Positions 1 to 12,035 of a stretch of 64,000 bases of DNA are shown here, in pieces. Under the pieces are notes generated by a model that worked only from the letters and a program-made list of their open reading frames with translations, was not told where the DNA came from and did no database searches. Position 1 is the first letter of the stretch, and every line of letters begins with the position of its first letter. The DNA comes from Hemileia vastatrix (lineage: Eukaryota > Basidiomycota > Pucciniomycetes > Pucciniales > Zaghouaniaceae): assembly GCA_030280995.1 (NCBI GenBank), contig JASXTE010000008.1, positions 2,313,001 through 2,377,000 on the forward strand, in the 5' to 3' direction. The translations under genes and the position numbers were made by a program.

Positions 1-1740
1 AAAACACCTAAAAGACATATGTTCAGATGGCAGCTAGATGTTCAAGAATACAGAGGGAGGATGACAATAATTCATAGGGCTGGTATTTTTCACTCAAATG
101 TGGATATTCTATCAAGGTTACATTTGCCAAATGAAGACTCCAATAATGCATATGATCCTGAGGATGAAATAGTTCACATTCATGGGATATATGTAGTTGA
201 TATGGAAGAAGAGCTACTACAGCTTATTCTGGATTCATCTAATAAATATACTAACTTAAAAAAGTTATGTACTATATTAAATGATCCTAAGAATGCTTCA
301 ATACAAGCACTAATTAAAACCCTTCCACCAAAAACCAGAAGGCTTTGTAAATAGGTAAATTTTCAATTGACAAAGGTTACCTCTATCATAGAAGAATTTT
401 GAGTAATGTTATTTCTATTCCTCCATCTATGAAAGAGATAATCTTGAAAATTTGTCATGATGACATATTGGCTGGACATTTTGATCTTGAGAAAACAATT
501 ATCAGAGTTAATAACACCGCTTGGTGGGTTAATATTTCTGAAGAGACCAAACTACATGTTGAATCCTGAGATTCTTTCCAGAAATCAAAAAGATTAACTG
601 GAAAAAGAGTTGGATTAATGCAACATATTGAAGCGTCTGATCCACCAAGGAAAATAATAAATGTGTAATTTGTAACAGGATCTCCCATTTATGGGAAAGA
701 CAGTTATAAATCTTGCTGGGTTATTGTGGACAGATTCACAAAATGTGTAAATTTATCCCTACTCACAAGGATTTTTCCACTAAAGAATTAGATTTCTTGT
801 GTTGGTCTCATATGTTTAATACTTCTGGTTTTCCAAAGGCCATAATCTCTGACAGAGACCCTAAATTTACTTCTGAATTTTGGATGTCTCTGATGGATGT
901 TTGTGGTTGTGATCTAAAGCCTTCTACTGCCCATCACCCCCAGACTGTGGATTAGCTGAAAGAGTGATTCAGACTTTAGAGGACATGATAAGAAGGTAGT
1001 GTGCCTTTGGCCTTGAGCACAAAGACAATGACAGATTTACTCATGACTGGGTTACCTTACTTCCTGGTTTGGGACTTGCTTATAATAGCACTGTTCATTT
1101 TGTCACTCAGAAAAAGCCTTTTGAGTTCTGGCTTGGATATGTTCCAAATAATCCTACCCAAATTTTCAATAATAAAATAACTAAATTGGATTTAAAACCT
1201 GGTGTAAAATATTTTCTTCAAATGCAACAAATTTGCAAAAGTCATGCTCAAAAATTTATTGAAAAATCTTTTGAATATGAGAAGAAGAGGTGGGAAAAAT
1301 CCCATAAAGCATACACTTTTAAAAAGTGTGATTAATTAATGATTTCTACAGTCCACTTCAATTTAAAAAGAAATAAAAAATTAAAAGACCCATTTTTAGT
1401 TCCATTTGTTGTCAGAAGAATGGTTGGTGATAATGCAGTTGAAGTTATCCTGTACTCTCCATATGACAGAAAACATCCTATTTTTACAATATCTCTTCTC
1501 AAACCTTACACATCCAATAGTGATTTTTTTCCCAAAAGGAGGGGAACACCAAAGAAGACCCCTATTTAAATCACTGAAACAGCAGAAATTGATAAGATTC
1601 TAAATGACAGAATAATTACTGCTGAAATAGGTACTTAATACTTATTGAGATTCAAGAATAAATCTTCTGAATATGATTCTTGGATACATGTGAATGAGAT
1701 ATTTAAACTTCCTGCTCTAATAAAGAAATATAAAAAGAAA
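1..1740 (+). pseudogene. Ty3/gypsy pol remnant (RNase H end, integrase, chromodomain), copy G1
   Basis: The window opens inside a decayed gypsy polyprotein. The first frame (19-354) reads the end of RNase H and the linker, including the HRAG and NVDILSRL motifs. Integrase follows in broken frames: the zinc region (ICHDDILAGHF), the catalytic core (VIVDRF near 725, ISDRDPKF near 850, a disrupted LAER near 955) and the C-terminal part from 1069. A chromodomain-like tail (about 1585-1740, YLLRFKNKSSEYDSW) marks a chromovirus. Several stops and frameshifts make it non-functional. It is followed by a purine-rich tract and an LTR, so it is the 3' half of a provirus whose 5' half lies outside the window. 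Copies G2, G3 and G4 belong to the same broad family. Confidence 0.9.
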
Positions 1741-1791
1741 AACTCATAGCATTTCTTTATTGTTTTTTTAGAGTTAGGGAGTGTCAGACAG

Positions 1792-2540
1792 GCTACTAGA
1801 CTTACCCAGTAAAATAATTAATTATTTACTGGGATGAAGCAACACCTTTTTATTTCTTATTTTATCATTAAATTTATTATATTTACTTTAAATTTACTTG
1901 TAATTGATTAACTAACTACAATAAGTGAATTTAGTAAATATTTAAAATAATATTAATATTAATGTCTCTCATATTTTTATTCCCTAACACTGTGCTCAAT
2001 GATATGTTAAAAGAGATAAAAATATACTAATACTAAAGTTAAAAAAAATTTCAAATTAGTTATTTAAAATACAAAACTTATAATAAATTCTAAAAATTGA
2101 AAAAAAATCAAATTGTTTTGTACTAAGTGTGAAATTTAAAATTGAACTTTAAAATATATCAAATAAATTGATATATATATTAAAATTTATTTTATTGGCA
2201 CATCTTTTTAGTACTCTCTGTTATTTGTTATTTCTTATTTTGGAAAGATCTTTTCTCTCACACCCTTGTATATAAGCTTCTTAACTCCATGTGCTCTCTC
2301 TCCTTTTTGCCTATAAAAGGCCTTCCACTTTGTGCTGTTTTTATTCACTACATTTACAACTTACATTTTATTATATACAAACCAAAATCATTTTTATTAC
2401 TACTACTACTTTTTTAGTACTTACATTTGCATAAATCTAAACCTTATAAGTAATAATAATATTTTTCTTATACCTCTTACATGAGTATTTAATCACAAAG
2501 ATAAAAATCTACATACTTGTTCTTGAAATCCATGAGTTGT
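1792..2540 (+). repeat. 3' LTR of gypsy copy G1
   Basis: Starts TGTCAGACAGG directly after the purine tract GAGTTAGGGAG (polypurine tract) that ends the G1 coding region. A TATA-like promoter lies near 2311. The first half is similar to another LTR beginning at 11415 (shared GGCTACTAGACTTACCCAG and the promoter region). The right end is not defined by a clear CA terminus or target duplication, so the end is approximate. Confidence 0.7.
2308..2324 (+). promoter_or_regulatory. TATA-like core promoter in gypsy LTR
   Basis: The sequence TGCCTATAAAAGGCCTT recurs in related form in three other LTRs of the window: near 11021 (TGCCTATATAAAGGCCTT), near 11853 (TGCCTAAATAAGGCCT) and, on the minus strand, near 34031-34049. 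Its conservation among otherwise diverged LTRs suggests it is the Pol II core promoter of these elements. Confidence 0.6.
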
Positions 2541-2619
2541 CCACCTTCACCACCATTTTGACCGCTGTAAACTCTTTTATACTATTTAGACACCTTGACA
2601 CTCATGTTTTCCAAACTGG

Positions 2620-3225
2620 CCTTCTTTTTTTCTTTTTTCCTTTTTTTTTGTTTCTAATCACTTCAGAAACAGTTTCAGAACATTTCCAAACTGTTTCTGA
2701 TAGTTTTACATAAGTTTTTTTTGTCTTGGTAATGCTTTGGGAACATTTCTGAGACATTTCCAAGAACTTTATTGACCTTTTTTTTCTCTTCTAAATTGCT
2801 TTGGAAACAGTTCTAGAATGTTTTCAAACTGTTTCCAAGAGTTTTCCATAAGTTTTTTTTTCCTCTGAAACATTTCTAAGACATTTTAAAGTGTTTTACA
2901 AACCTTTTTTTCCTTTTTATTTTCTCGTTTTACTCACTTTAGAAAAATTTCCAGAACATTTCCAAGCTATTTACAACCACTTTCTGTAAGTCTTTTTTTT
3001 TGCTTCAGTAACGTTTCTGAGGCATTTCCAAGCAATTTACTGACCTTTTCTTCATTTTTTCTCTTTCTAATCACTTCAGAAACAGTTCAAGGACTTTTCT
3101 GACCTATTTCTGAACTTCTTATATAGGTTTTTTTTGTTCCTTCTTTGTTTCAGAATCGCATCAGAAATTTTTTCAACACATTTCCAAGAACTTTGCAATT
3201 TATTTTTTGGTTTTTAATTTTTATC
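2620..3225. repeat. Degenerate tandem repeat, about 4 units of 130-150 bp
   Basis: Four diverged units follow one another. Each contains a variant of CAGAAACAGTT, then CATTTCCAA, a T-run, a second GAAACATTTC block and a closing TTTACTGACC-like stretch. Unit starts are near 2650, 2790, 2930 and 3065. There is no coding potential. It lies between the G1 LTR and a Harbinger-derived segment. Confidence 0.6.
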
Positions 3226-3933
3226 TTTTTAGCAACTTTTTCCCATGATCAATTAAAAATAAATCATTAGGGAGGGATGATAAATATGGTAAATAAAGGA
3301 TTTACAAAGATTAATTTTCTTTTCATAAATTCATAATTAATAAGTCATTAAAAGTAATCATCAAGTTTAAGTAATGTGCCATCAGGCCTTGTTGCTGTAT
3401 AAAGGTAATTACTCAGACAATTTATTGATTGAATGAGCTCAAAATACAATTCCATGTCAAATATTTTCTTTGATTTTGGTAACATCAGAACTCATTGGCA
3501 GGTAGTATTCTGAATTCCATTACTTTCAGTTTGTTGATTATCTTTTTTATTAGATTACTTCTTAATTTATGAAAAAAAAAATGAAAATTTGGTAATCCTG
3601 ACCCCCTCCCATAGTAAATTTCAGGGGAGGTTAATGCCTTTTTTTTTAATTTTTTTTGTTTTTTTTTGTGAATTGGTTGAAAAACAAGTTTTATATGCAT
3701 ATACAAGAAAAAGTCAAAAGTCAAAATGAAAAAATGAAAAAGTGAAAAAATGAACAGATTACAATAAATTATTTAATCAAAGCCTATTTTTTAAGAATAA
3801 AGGTACGTGTTTTTTAGAATATAAGAGATATGTTAAATAAATTTCACGAGCATTTAAAAAACAAAATAATGAATGAATTTGAGTAAAATTTGATAATTTG
3901 ATGGAGTATATCACAGTTAAAAGTAACTTTAAT
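3226..3933. other. Non-coding segment with Harbinger-derived sequence
   Basis: No gene is seen. Around 3360-3640 there are pieces resembling the interior of the H transposons: a stretch like the one beside the oxygenase remnant near 7430-7480 and 14335-14390, and an AGGGGAGGTTAATGCC block similar to GGGGAGGGTATTGCC in H1-H3. It is probably another decayed copy without recognisable ends. Confidence 0.4.
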
Positions 3934-3943
3934 AGGGGGTATC

Positions 3944-5367
3944 TGTCAGCCTAGGTATCCCAAGAACTGGGTCTTTCTTATGCTTGAAATAAGATAAACT
4001 TAATTATATTAAGCTTAAAGTTTAAATTATGGTTATTATACTTATATATATGTTTATTATTTATATTTATATATTTATTACACTATTATATGACTTATAG
4101 GAGTTTAAATAGCTTATCCATAGCCCCATAGTACTTATTAAGGTGCTAATGTAGTAATAATATACATATATTAAGTGATACTAAGTAATTATAGACATAC
4201 ATAAGCTCATATGTATGCATAAACCTCATATTAAGTTAAATAAGTAGTTATATTATGTATATATAGGCCTATATGTGTGTTTAAATATCTAAATAGCTTA
4301 TAAGCTTTATTTTTCTGCTTATTTTAGGTCATATGGACATATTCAATGGACTCCCCATGTGTAAAAAAGCATATACACCTTTTTCAGTTGCATATTTCCA
4401 GTTTGGACAACTTAATTTGCTTTGTTTAATAGATTTTCACAGATTTATGGGTAGGGAGATGGTTACTGGGTTAATTTGGATGCTTGGAGATGCTATTGGG
4501 GGCTTGGAAAGTTGAATTTCTTCCTTTATATGCTTTTTGCTTCATTTTATTTTCTTTGGATGAGTTATTTTACCTGTTTCTTTATGGTATCTGCTTTTAT
4601 CTGTTTTCTCTATTTATGGTATGAGGGTATGATATCATTAATTGTGATGGAGGGTGCTTACTGGAGGTTTGGGTGTTTGAACTGCTTGAAGTGAACAACA
4701 TGGGGAGTTGATGAGCCCTCACAGTTCTGCAATTTCCGGGGATAGCAGTGACATCATCTGGATTGAAGGTCTGTGCACTCTAGTAGATTTTTTTATAAGT
4801 AAGGGAGGATTTGATGGGTTATTGGACATCACTTACTACACATCAAATAAACACTATTAAAGTATTATTAGCATGTAAAAATATATTTACAATCCTTTAT
4901 GAATTTATATTATATTTATATTAGCTATAACTATATTTTATTAACCTATCACTACACAATATAGGGGGTGGACTTGCTATAAAGTTCCCAACCTGAACTT
5001 AGATGGAACTCAGACTTAACTCATACTGAACCCATACTGAACTCTACTTGAAAACTCACCTAAAACTGTTCTTCTGAGTGGTTTTCATCCCTGATTGTAT
5101 GTTTTTTTTTCAATATCTCAATGTGTTTTCAATCTGCAGTGAGTTTGGGTCCAAGGTTGCAGACTTGCTAGTAAGTCTTCCCCCCATATTGTGTGGTGTA
5201 TTTTCCACCACTAGTCTGCAACGACCCAAATATTATGAGTTAACAATAAAGCTTCACAGTTTTATTAGTCTTTCCCTGAGGTTTAATCTATAAATCATTT
5301 ATTATTAAGCAGTAGGACCATTAATATTTACTATTAAATCATACTTAAGTACTAGCATACACTGACA
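3944..5367 (+). mobile_element. Solo LTR with 5-bp target duplication GTATC
   Basis: Begins TGTCAGCCTAGG and ends ATACACTGACA, with GTATC on both sides (3939-3943 and 5368-5372). It is the same LTR family as G4 (52231 and 60368), in the opposite orientation. The insertion split the terminal repeat of H0. It contains MITE B1 at 4950-5198. No internal retrotransposon sequence remains, so it arose by LTR-LTR recombination. ORFs at 4333-4694 lie inside the LTR and are not genes. Confidence 0.88.
4950..5198. mobile_element. CACTA-type MITE B1
   Basis: A 249-bp element with inverted ends CACTACACAATATAG and, on the other strand, CACCACACAATATGG, flanked by the 3-bp duplication TAT (4947-4949, 5199-5201). 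CACT-type ends with a 3-bp duplication fit the CACTA/EnSpm superfamily. Related copies lie at 7887, 9645 and 55094. No coding capacity. Confidence 0.85.
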
Positions 5368-5677
5368 GTATCAATGTTTACCAATCCGCTATTAAATTAA
5401 TCTCAGATAAAAAATAATTATACCCCAATTATTTTATGCAATTATTTTTGCTAATAATTGGGTAATTAGACCTTCTAAGTGTCAATTTTTCCCTCTATCT
5501 GACATTTTTAACCTCAATTTTTCATATCCACATCTTTGAAAACTTTCTGGATATCTCAGGCTTCCTGCCTTACTGCATACTCCCATCCTGGCTATTCATT
5601 CTATCCATTCAGAACCCCTCCCCATCTAATCTGTTTGTTTTCTCTTCTTTTCATCTTCAAATATCTGAAAGTTCCTT

Positions 5678-7043
5678 GTCCTCATAGATCTTCTCAAAGG
5701 CAGCCTTCCCCATGTTTTTCTTTGAATCCCACTACTCCCTCTTTCCCCCACTCAGCTGAGAAATCAAAGACCATTCAACTAAAAAAAGATTATCATCTCA
5801 TGCTTATCAACTGGCTAAAAACTAAAGCTAATTATGATTCTTTTTTTGGTACTGAGAATGCAACTAAAGTAGGACAGCCCCCTGCATCAAAAGTCAATGG
5901 ATATCTTCTAATGGCCAGTGAATTACAAAATAAGACAAAGGGAAGGATTGATCTTTTTCCTAAACAGATGTGTGAATGCTTCAAGAACTATCAAGCCAAA
6001 TACAAGAAGGCTAAGACTCTTTCATCTTCATGTGGTTTGATATTACTGACCTTGATATCAGTAAAGGCATTAAATCTATACACAATAAACTTAATTATTT
6101 ATATCCTTACTACAAAGAGATGGATTCCATATTTGGAGAGCAAGCAGATTTTAATCCTGAAAACATGTTGGATGGAGGAGATTATATCTCCAATCATGAT
6201 GTCAAATGAAATCTTTTTCCTTCCTCTTCTACTCAAGCCCTATCTCATTTGAATTGCATCAATCAATATATATTTTCAATAGATACTTATGGAAATATAA
6301 ACCAACCTGATACCACTCCAGTGAGCTTTTATTTCTTGCCTAGTTGTTTTATTTTTTTATTTACATCTCTCTTTTTTATTTCTATAAAGGCTAATGAACA
6401 AACCCAGGATCCTTAAGCAAGTAATTCTGAAGCTAGCATCAATGATGAAGAGGAAAATTTTACCTGCAAAAAAAAGCAAAGACCATCAACTAATTTTAAT
6501 TTCAACAGCCAAAGAAAACAAAACAGAGATAGTTTTTTCAAAGCCCCTTTTTCTTCCATTGATGATTTTTTGGAGAAACAAGATGCTGGTAAGTGATAGC
6601 ATACCTCTTAATAATTAAGTGATCTTTTATTTTCATTTGTTAATATTGCTTTTCCTTCTAGGTAAAGTTGAAGTTTCAAGATATACTCTTAACTTTTAAA
6701 AGCAACAATACAAGCTCTTTTTACACAGGGATGATAGGACACAAGACTTGGAGGAAAAGAAATTTGAGCTCTCTTTTCAGAGGGAAGAGAGGGCACATGA
6801 CTTGGAGGAGAAGAAATTCATGCTTTCTTTACAGAGGGATGAGAGGGCACATGACTTGGAGGAGAAGAAGTTTGAGATGAAGAAAGAGGAGAAGGCTCTT
6901 GAGTACAATTTCCTATTGGACCAGATGAGACTCAAGTATCAACTTGAAGATGGTTCAAAAAAGAAAGTTTTCTTGATAGAATGTGTTAAAGCTAATAAAT
7001 CTGTTAAGGAAATTGAATGCTTAATAAAAATGTTTGATGACTA
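5678..7043 (+). pseudogene. SANT/Myb-like DNA-binding protein of H0, degraded
   Basis: The conserved block runs from about 5770 to 6020: LKKDYHLMLINWLKTKANYD, then ASKVNGYLLM and KGRIDLFPKQM. It matches the protein in H1 (LKKDDYLIIINFL.., SKVNGYY, RGRININPKQM). In Harbinger elements a Myb/SANT-like protein usually binds the termini and helps the transposase. The frame is lost near 6030, later exons are recognisable at 6394-6620 and 6668-7043, and the last exon encodes a charged coiled coil (DLEEKKFE repeats) ending LIKMFDD. The original start codon appears to be lost. The terminal exon is partly duplicated at 7086-7166. Confidence 0.7.
6730..6880 (+). repeat. Tandem about 57-bp coding repeat in SANT-like gene
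   Basis: Three successive units encode RxxxxHDLEEKKFxxSLQ-type segments (6748-6880). They extend the acidic/basic coiled coil that H1 and H2 have only once (QQALDLxEKK), so the repeat expanded in this copy. Confidence 0.75.
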
Positions 7044-7562
7044 GCTTTTTTTATTTCATTCATAGCTTATTCCAAAAAATTTTAGAAAGTTTTCTTGATA
7101 GAATGCATTAAAGCTAAAAAATCTGTTGAGGAGATTGAACACTTAATGAAAATTTTTGATGACTAGTTTTTTTTATTTTTTTGTTCATATTTCACTCCAA
7201 ATTTTTTCAAGTCAAAAAGTTTACACATCTTATTTGAAAATTTGGCAACACCCCCCCCCTGAAATTTACTCTGGAAAGGGGTAATGATTAAAAAAATTTC
7301 ATTTTATTTAATAAATAATCAATTAAATCAATTAAAAAAAGATAATAAACCAAGTAAAGGGATCCCATATACTATCTACCAATGATTTCATGAGAAAATT
7401 CAAAAAAGACATATGACAAGAATTGTATTATGAACTCATTCATAGAATAGAATTGAATGAACACCTTTATACAGCACAAGGGCTTAATGTTACAATACTT
7501 AAATTGATTGATTATCTTTAATAACTGATAAATTAAAAATTTAAGAAATAAAAATAAAAATT
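7044..7562. other. Non-coding interior of H0
   Basis: Holds a partial duplicate of the last SANT-like exon (7086-7166, VFLIECIKAKKSVEEIEHL reading), a C-run at 7251-7259 followed by TGAAATTTACT (the AGGGGAGGTATTGCC-type block of the H elements) and AT-rich sequence. No independent gene is seen. Confidence 0.5.
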
Positions 7563-7886
7563 TGGAAATCCTTTGATTACTTTATTTAGAACCAATCCCT
7601 AATTTTTTAGTAGCCATTGACCCTTCACCCCCTTACCTAAGTTACCCTGTTTATCAAACTTTGATTGATATGAATAGAACTTCCAAAATGAGTAAACTTT
7701 TCACAAGATTCCAATCCAGTAGGTGACTTAGTGGTTTGATGATTGTCTCTTGAAGAATTTCAAATTGCTTCCATAATTCTATTTCCTAAACTAAAAGTCC
7801 ATTATACATTTATGATATGGAACATATAGTCCATGGCCTTTGATTTTAGTAGTTGAAGGGATCAGTCTTCCAGTAATAGGATCAAT
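7563..7886 (-). pseudogene. TET/JBP-like 2OG-Fe(II) oxygenase remnant of H0
   Basis: Read on the minus strand from 7886, the sequence gives DPITGRLIP, KIKGHGLYVPYHKCIMDF and a degraded QSSNH segment. These correspond to INPITGQPI, KIKGHGLYFPDHRCIINF and NNHQT of the better preserved copy in H1. Only the C-terminal half is present and it has several stops. It is cut off by MITE B2 just downstream of the place where the HxD metal-binding motif would lie. Confidence 0.7.
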
Positions 7887-8147
7887 CACCACACAATATG
7901 GTGGGCAAACTTGCTAGCAAGTCTGCAACCTTGGACCCAAACTCACCACAGATTGAGCACAAATTGAGCTATTGATAAAGGAACGATAAAATCAGGGATG
8001 AACACCACTCAGCAGAACAGTTTTAGGTGGGTTTTCAAGTAGAGCTCAGTATGGGTTCAGTATGAGTTCAGTCTAAGTTCCATCTGAGTTCCATCTGAGT
8101 TCAGGTTGAGGACTTGCTAGCAAGTCCACCCCCTATATTGTGTAGTT
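7887..8147. mobile_element. CACTA-type MITE B2
   Basis: A 261-bp element with CACCACACAATATGG at the left and the inverted copy CCTATATTGTGTAGTT at the right (last base changed from G to T), flanked by AAT on both sides (7884-7886, 8148-8150). Subterminal ACTTGCTAGCAAGTC is palindromic. It sits exactly between the H0 oxygenase remnant and gypsy G2, so that junction existed before the MITE arrived. Confidence 0.85.
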
Positions 8148-8150
8148 AAT

Positions 8151-9640
8151 GACTTAAAAAATCTGTGTAAGATATTAAATGATCCAAAGAATGCTTCAAT
8201 ACAAGCATTAATTAAAACTCTTCCACCAAAGTACCAAAATGCTTTGGAAAAAGGTAAATTTTCAATTGATGAAGGTTACCTCTATTATAGAAGATAGTTG
8301 AGTAATGTTATTGTTATTCCTCCTCCTATGAAAGAAATCATCTTGAATATTTGTCATGATGACATATTGGCTGAACATTTTGATCTTGAAAAAACAATGA
8401 TCAGAATTAAGAACACTGCATGGTGGGATAATATGTCTGAAGACACCAAACTAGATGTTGAATCCTGTGATTCTTGCCAGAAATCAAAAATATTAACTGG
8501 AAAAAGAGCTGGATTGATGCAACATATTGAATCTCCTGATGCACCATGACAAATTATAAACATGGAATTTGTAACAGGGTTTCCCATTGCTGGGAGAGAC
8601 AGTTATAACTCTTTCTGGGTTATTGTGGACAGATTTACAAAAATGTGTAAATTCATCCCTACTCACAAAGATGTTTCCACTAAAGAATTAGCCTTCTTGT
8701 GGTGGTCTCATATGTTTAATACTGCTGGTTTCCCAAAGGCCAAAATCTCTGACAGAGACCCTAAATTTACTTCTGAATTTTGGATGTCTCTGATGGATGT
8801 TTGTGATTGTGATCTGAAGATTTCTACTGCCCATCATCCTCAAAATGATGGATTAGCTGAAAGGATAATTGAGACTTTAGAGGACATGATAAGAGGGTAT
8901 TGTGCCTTTGGCATTAAGTATAAATACAATGACAGGTTCACTCATGATTGGTTCACCTTACTTCCATGTTTGGAATTTTCCTAAAATAGCACTGTTCATT
9001 CTGTTACTCAGAGAAAGCCTTTTAAGCTCTGGCATGGATATGTTCCAAATACTCCTTCCCAAATTCTCAATAATAATATACCTAAATTGGATTTACATCC
9101 TTGTGTAAAATCTTTTCTTCAAATGCAACAACTTTTCAGAAGTCATGCTCAAAAATTTATTGAAAAATCTTTTGAATATGAGAAGAAGAGGTGGGACGAG
9201 TCCTATAAAGAATACATTTTTAAGAAGGGTGATGAATTACTGATTTCTACATTCCACTTCAATTTACAAGGTAATAACAAATTAAAAGACCCATTTGTAG
9301 GTCCATTTGTTGTCAGAAGAATGGTTGATGATAATGCAATTGAAGTTATCTTGTATTCTCCATATGACAGAAAACATCCTGTTCTCCCAATATCTCTTTT
9401 GAAACCTTACACATCCAATATTGATTTATTTCCAAAAAGGAGGGGAAGACCTAAGAAATCCCCTACTGAAATCACTGAGACAGCAGAAATTGATAAGATT
9501 CTAAATGACAGGATTTTCATTGCTGAAAAAGGTATTGAATACTTATTAAGATTCAAGAATAAATCTTCTGAATAATTCTTGGATTCCTGGGAAAGAGATA
9601 TCTAACCTTCCTTCTCTACTTAAGAAATATAAAAAGAAAA
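8151..9640 (+). pseudogene. Ty3/gypsy integrase and chromodomain remnant, copy G2
   Basis: Reads from the RNase H-integrase linker to the end of pol. The zinc region (ICHDDILAEHF, CDSCQKSK) lies in 8298-8549. The catalytic core (IVDRFTK, ISDRDPKF, GLAERIIETL) lies in 8562-8984 in the same frame, separated by one TGA. The C-terminal region (9087-9575) has the GPFVVRRMV segment and chromodomain-like YLLRFKNKSSE. The three catalytic acidic residues are preserved, but two stops and one frame change disable it. The 5' part is missing. It is followed, after MITE B3, by a purine tract and an LTR. Confidence 0.9.
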
Positions 9641-9644
9641 AATC

Positions 9645-9883
9645 CACCACACAATATGGGGGGCAGACTTGCTAGCGAGTCCACAACCTTGGACCCAAAC
9701 TCACCACAGATTGAACACACATTGAGCTATTGACAAAGGAACCATACAATCAGGGATGAACACCACTCAGAAGAACATTTTTAGGTAGGTGTTCAAGTAG
9801 AGTTCAGTATGGGTTTAATATGAGTTCAGTCTGAGTTCAGGTTGGGGACTTGCTAGCAAGTCCTCCCCCTATATTGCATAGTG
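9645..9883. mobile_element. CACTA-type MITE B3
   Basis: A 239-bp element, CACCACACAATATGG at the left and ATATTGCATAGTG at the right, flanked by ATC (9642-9644 and 9884-9886). The empty site is visible in G1 near 1738-1748, where the same gypsy 3' region reads through without the insert. Confidence 0.85.
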
Positions 9884-9920
9884 ATCATAGCATTTTTTTT
9901 ATTTTTTTAGAGTGAGGGAG

Positions 9921-11400
9921 TGTCAGTCAGGCTGTCTCAGGAGCCCAGTAAAATGTTATAATACTTTATTGGAACCATTAGAGGGAATAAATTTATGTAT
10001 TTTACGTATTCAAAATAAAATATTTTATTGTATAATAAAATTATATAAATATTTTATTAATAAGTAAAATAATTACTATATTAATTTTTTTTATTAAGTA
10101 AATTATTCATATACTTACATAAAACATAATATATATCATATTCTATAAATCATGGCGCATTTTTATGTATTTAATATTTATAAATTAATAATTAATTATT
10201 TATAAACATATATTATAAGAGTAATGGTAAAATTAACTTATAATGTAATTAAAACTTAATTAATAAAATTTATATATTAAATAAAACTTTTTGTATGTTA
10301 TTATCCATAAATATTAGGCGCTTTTTCGACCCTTAATTGTGTCAGAAAAATTATTAAATAAGTTAAAACACTTATTTAATAAAAGGTTATTCAAACTCTC
10401 ACTTTAAATTAGCAATATCATTAAATTAATTACATGTTTCATTCAAACTAGTTATTGCACTAATTAAATAGTTAAAACAATTAATTATTTCTGTTTTATA
10501 CTAGGTAAAATTGATTACATAAATTTTTGTGTCAAAATAATTTTATTTATTTCAATTAATACAGTTAATTCTCATTGTAATACCTGTTTTGGATTATTTT
10601 ACTCAAAGTTCTTATGTTTCAGACTTTTTTAATTACTCATTAGGGGGTATCAAGGTTAAAAATTTGTAATTATTTAAAATTTATTTCCCAACACAAAAGG
10701 AAAGCCACAAAATTGACATTAATTCTCAGTAAAATAGTGTTTTGGGGGCACAATATGGCATATTTAAAAAAATAATCAAAGTTGATTTGGGGAAAATTAG
10801 GTATTTTAAAATGGCAGATTTTTAACTTTGATACCCCCTATTATCTTAATTAACTGGTTTGGGAAACTATGGTGGGAAAATTAGTCTCTTACTCATGGGT
10901 TTAATTATTTGTTTCATGTTTTTCTCTTAATATCTATGTTTTACTTATATTATTTTATTTCCTTGTTTCACTTTATAACTATTTTGTATATGCTCATTTG
11001 TGGCACTTCAGATGTCCCTTTGCCTATATAAAGGCCTTGGGTAATCGCCTTTAGCCCCATGACTTACATTATCTGATCATTTTTTACAATACATTATTAT
11101 ATTAATTGTTTGTGGCACTTGTCTCCCTTTTAATTACTATATTAAAGACATTAAAGGTTGCTTTAAGATTTTTAGTAGTCAGTAATTCATATTTAAGCAG
11201 AGAAATTGAAATTACTTACTAAGTTATTAGTTCCCCATGAAAATTGTTGCCTCTTATATTGTCAAAGTCCTTAATTGTCGTTACCTCCCTTCAAAATTCC
11301 TCTTACCTTCTCTTTTATTTTCTCCCCTTACAACTTCCTTTAAATTTTGCTTTCCTCCTTCCCTCTTTTTCCTCTTCTTTTTCTCCTTCTTCTAGATGAC
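9921..11400 (+). repeat. 3' LTR of gypsy copy G2, with a MITE inside
   Basis: Begins TGTCAGTCAGGCTG after the purine tract AGAGTGAGGGAG. It contains MITE A1 (10642-10839) and a TATA-like box near 11021. A related LTR lies in the opposite orientation at about 33300-34944 (shared start with GTAAAATGTTATAATA and shared AAGGCCTTGGGTAATC). The right end is approximate. Confidence 0.7.
10642..10839. mobile_element. Harbinger-type MITE A1
   Basis: A 198-bp element with inverted ends AGGGGGTATCAAGG and CTTTGATACCCCCT and the flank ATT on both sides (10639-10641, 10840-10842). The ends are the same type as H0 and close to the AGGGGGTGTCAG ends of H1-H3. Two related copies follow at 29170 and 53011. 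Confidence 0.85.
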
Positions 11401-11414
11401 CAGCCAATAGGGAG

Positions 11415-12035
11415 GGCCAGCCAGGCTACTAGACTTACCCAGTAAATAATTAATTTTTTTCTATAATAGAGCTATGCCTTGAATTCTCATATTAATTAGT
11501 TATACTTACTTTATAAATTACTTTTGCAATTTTAACTAATTAATAATTAAAATTAAGTAAAGATATAATTCTATTGCTCCCTGATATTTTTTATTCCTTG
11601 ACAGCTGAAAAGTAGACTAAACTATAAAAATACTAAATATTAAAATCAAATATTTCTATTATACTTTAACATATACAGAAAACTTAAATAAATCAAATAA
11701 TTAAACTTAAAATTGACATATACAGATAAATTCTGTATATGAGAACATTCTTTATAGAATACACTTTAATATTGGAAATTTCTATCTGTGGGAATGTTCT
11801 CTCTCTGATATTTATGTATGTAGACTTGTGGTTCCATAGTTTTTCTCCTTCTTGCCTAAATAAGGCCTCTCAATCTAGCTGTTTTATTTCATTTCATTCT
11901 GACTTTACAAAATTATTTTATATACACAAACCAATCTATTACTACTGTCACTACCTTAGTATTTACACCTTCATATTTCTAAGTATTTAAAGTAATAATA
12001 ATAATAATAGTCTTTTTACCTTTTCATTGAGTAAT
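11415..12035 (+). repeat. Gypsy LTR of the G1 type, interrupted by H1
   Basis: Similar to the LTR at 1792: shared CAGGCTACTAGACTTACCCAG, the TATA-like box near 11853 and the TTATATACACAAACCAA region. Transposon H1 is inserted near its 3' end, and the LTR appears to resume at 18429 (AATATAATTATTTATTTTG). The starting TG is changed to GG. Confidence 0.6.

Larger units (their letters stand above)
3934..7886 (+). mobile_element. Decayed PIF/Harbinger-like element H0 (left end only)
   Basis: The left terminus AGGGGGTATC follows AAT, the same terminus and flank as the short MITEs at 10642, 29170 and 53011. The terminus is split at 3943/5368 by a solo LTR. Inside are a SANT-like gene (5678-7043) and, on the opposite strand, the end of a TET/JBP-like oxygenase (7563-7886), the order seen in H1. 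The right part is lost; a CACTA-type MITE sits at the junction with gypsy copy G2. Assigning terminus and genes to one element rests on order and spacing (about 330 bp from terminus to the first gene after removing the LTR, against about 370 bp in H1). Confidence 0.65.

Noticed and set aside
3485..3724. 79-codon minus-strand ORF
   Set aside because: Lysine/phenylalanine-rich translation of A/T-runs in Harbinger-derived non-coding DNA.
4333..4694. Two overlapping hydrophobic ORFs
   Set aside because: Lie inside a solo LTR; the same LTR in G4 lacks a conserved frame.
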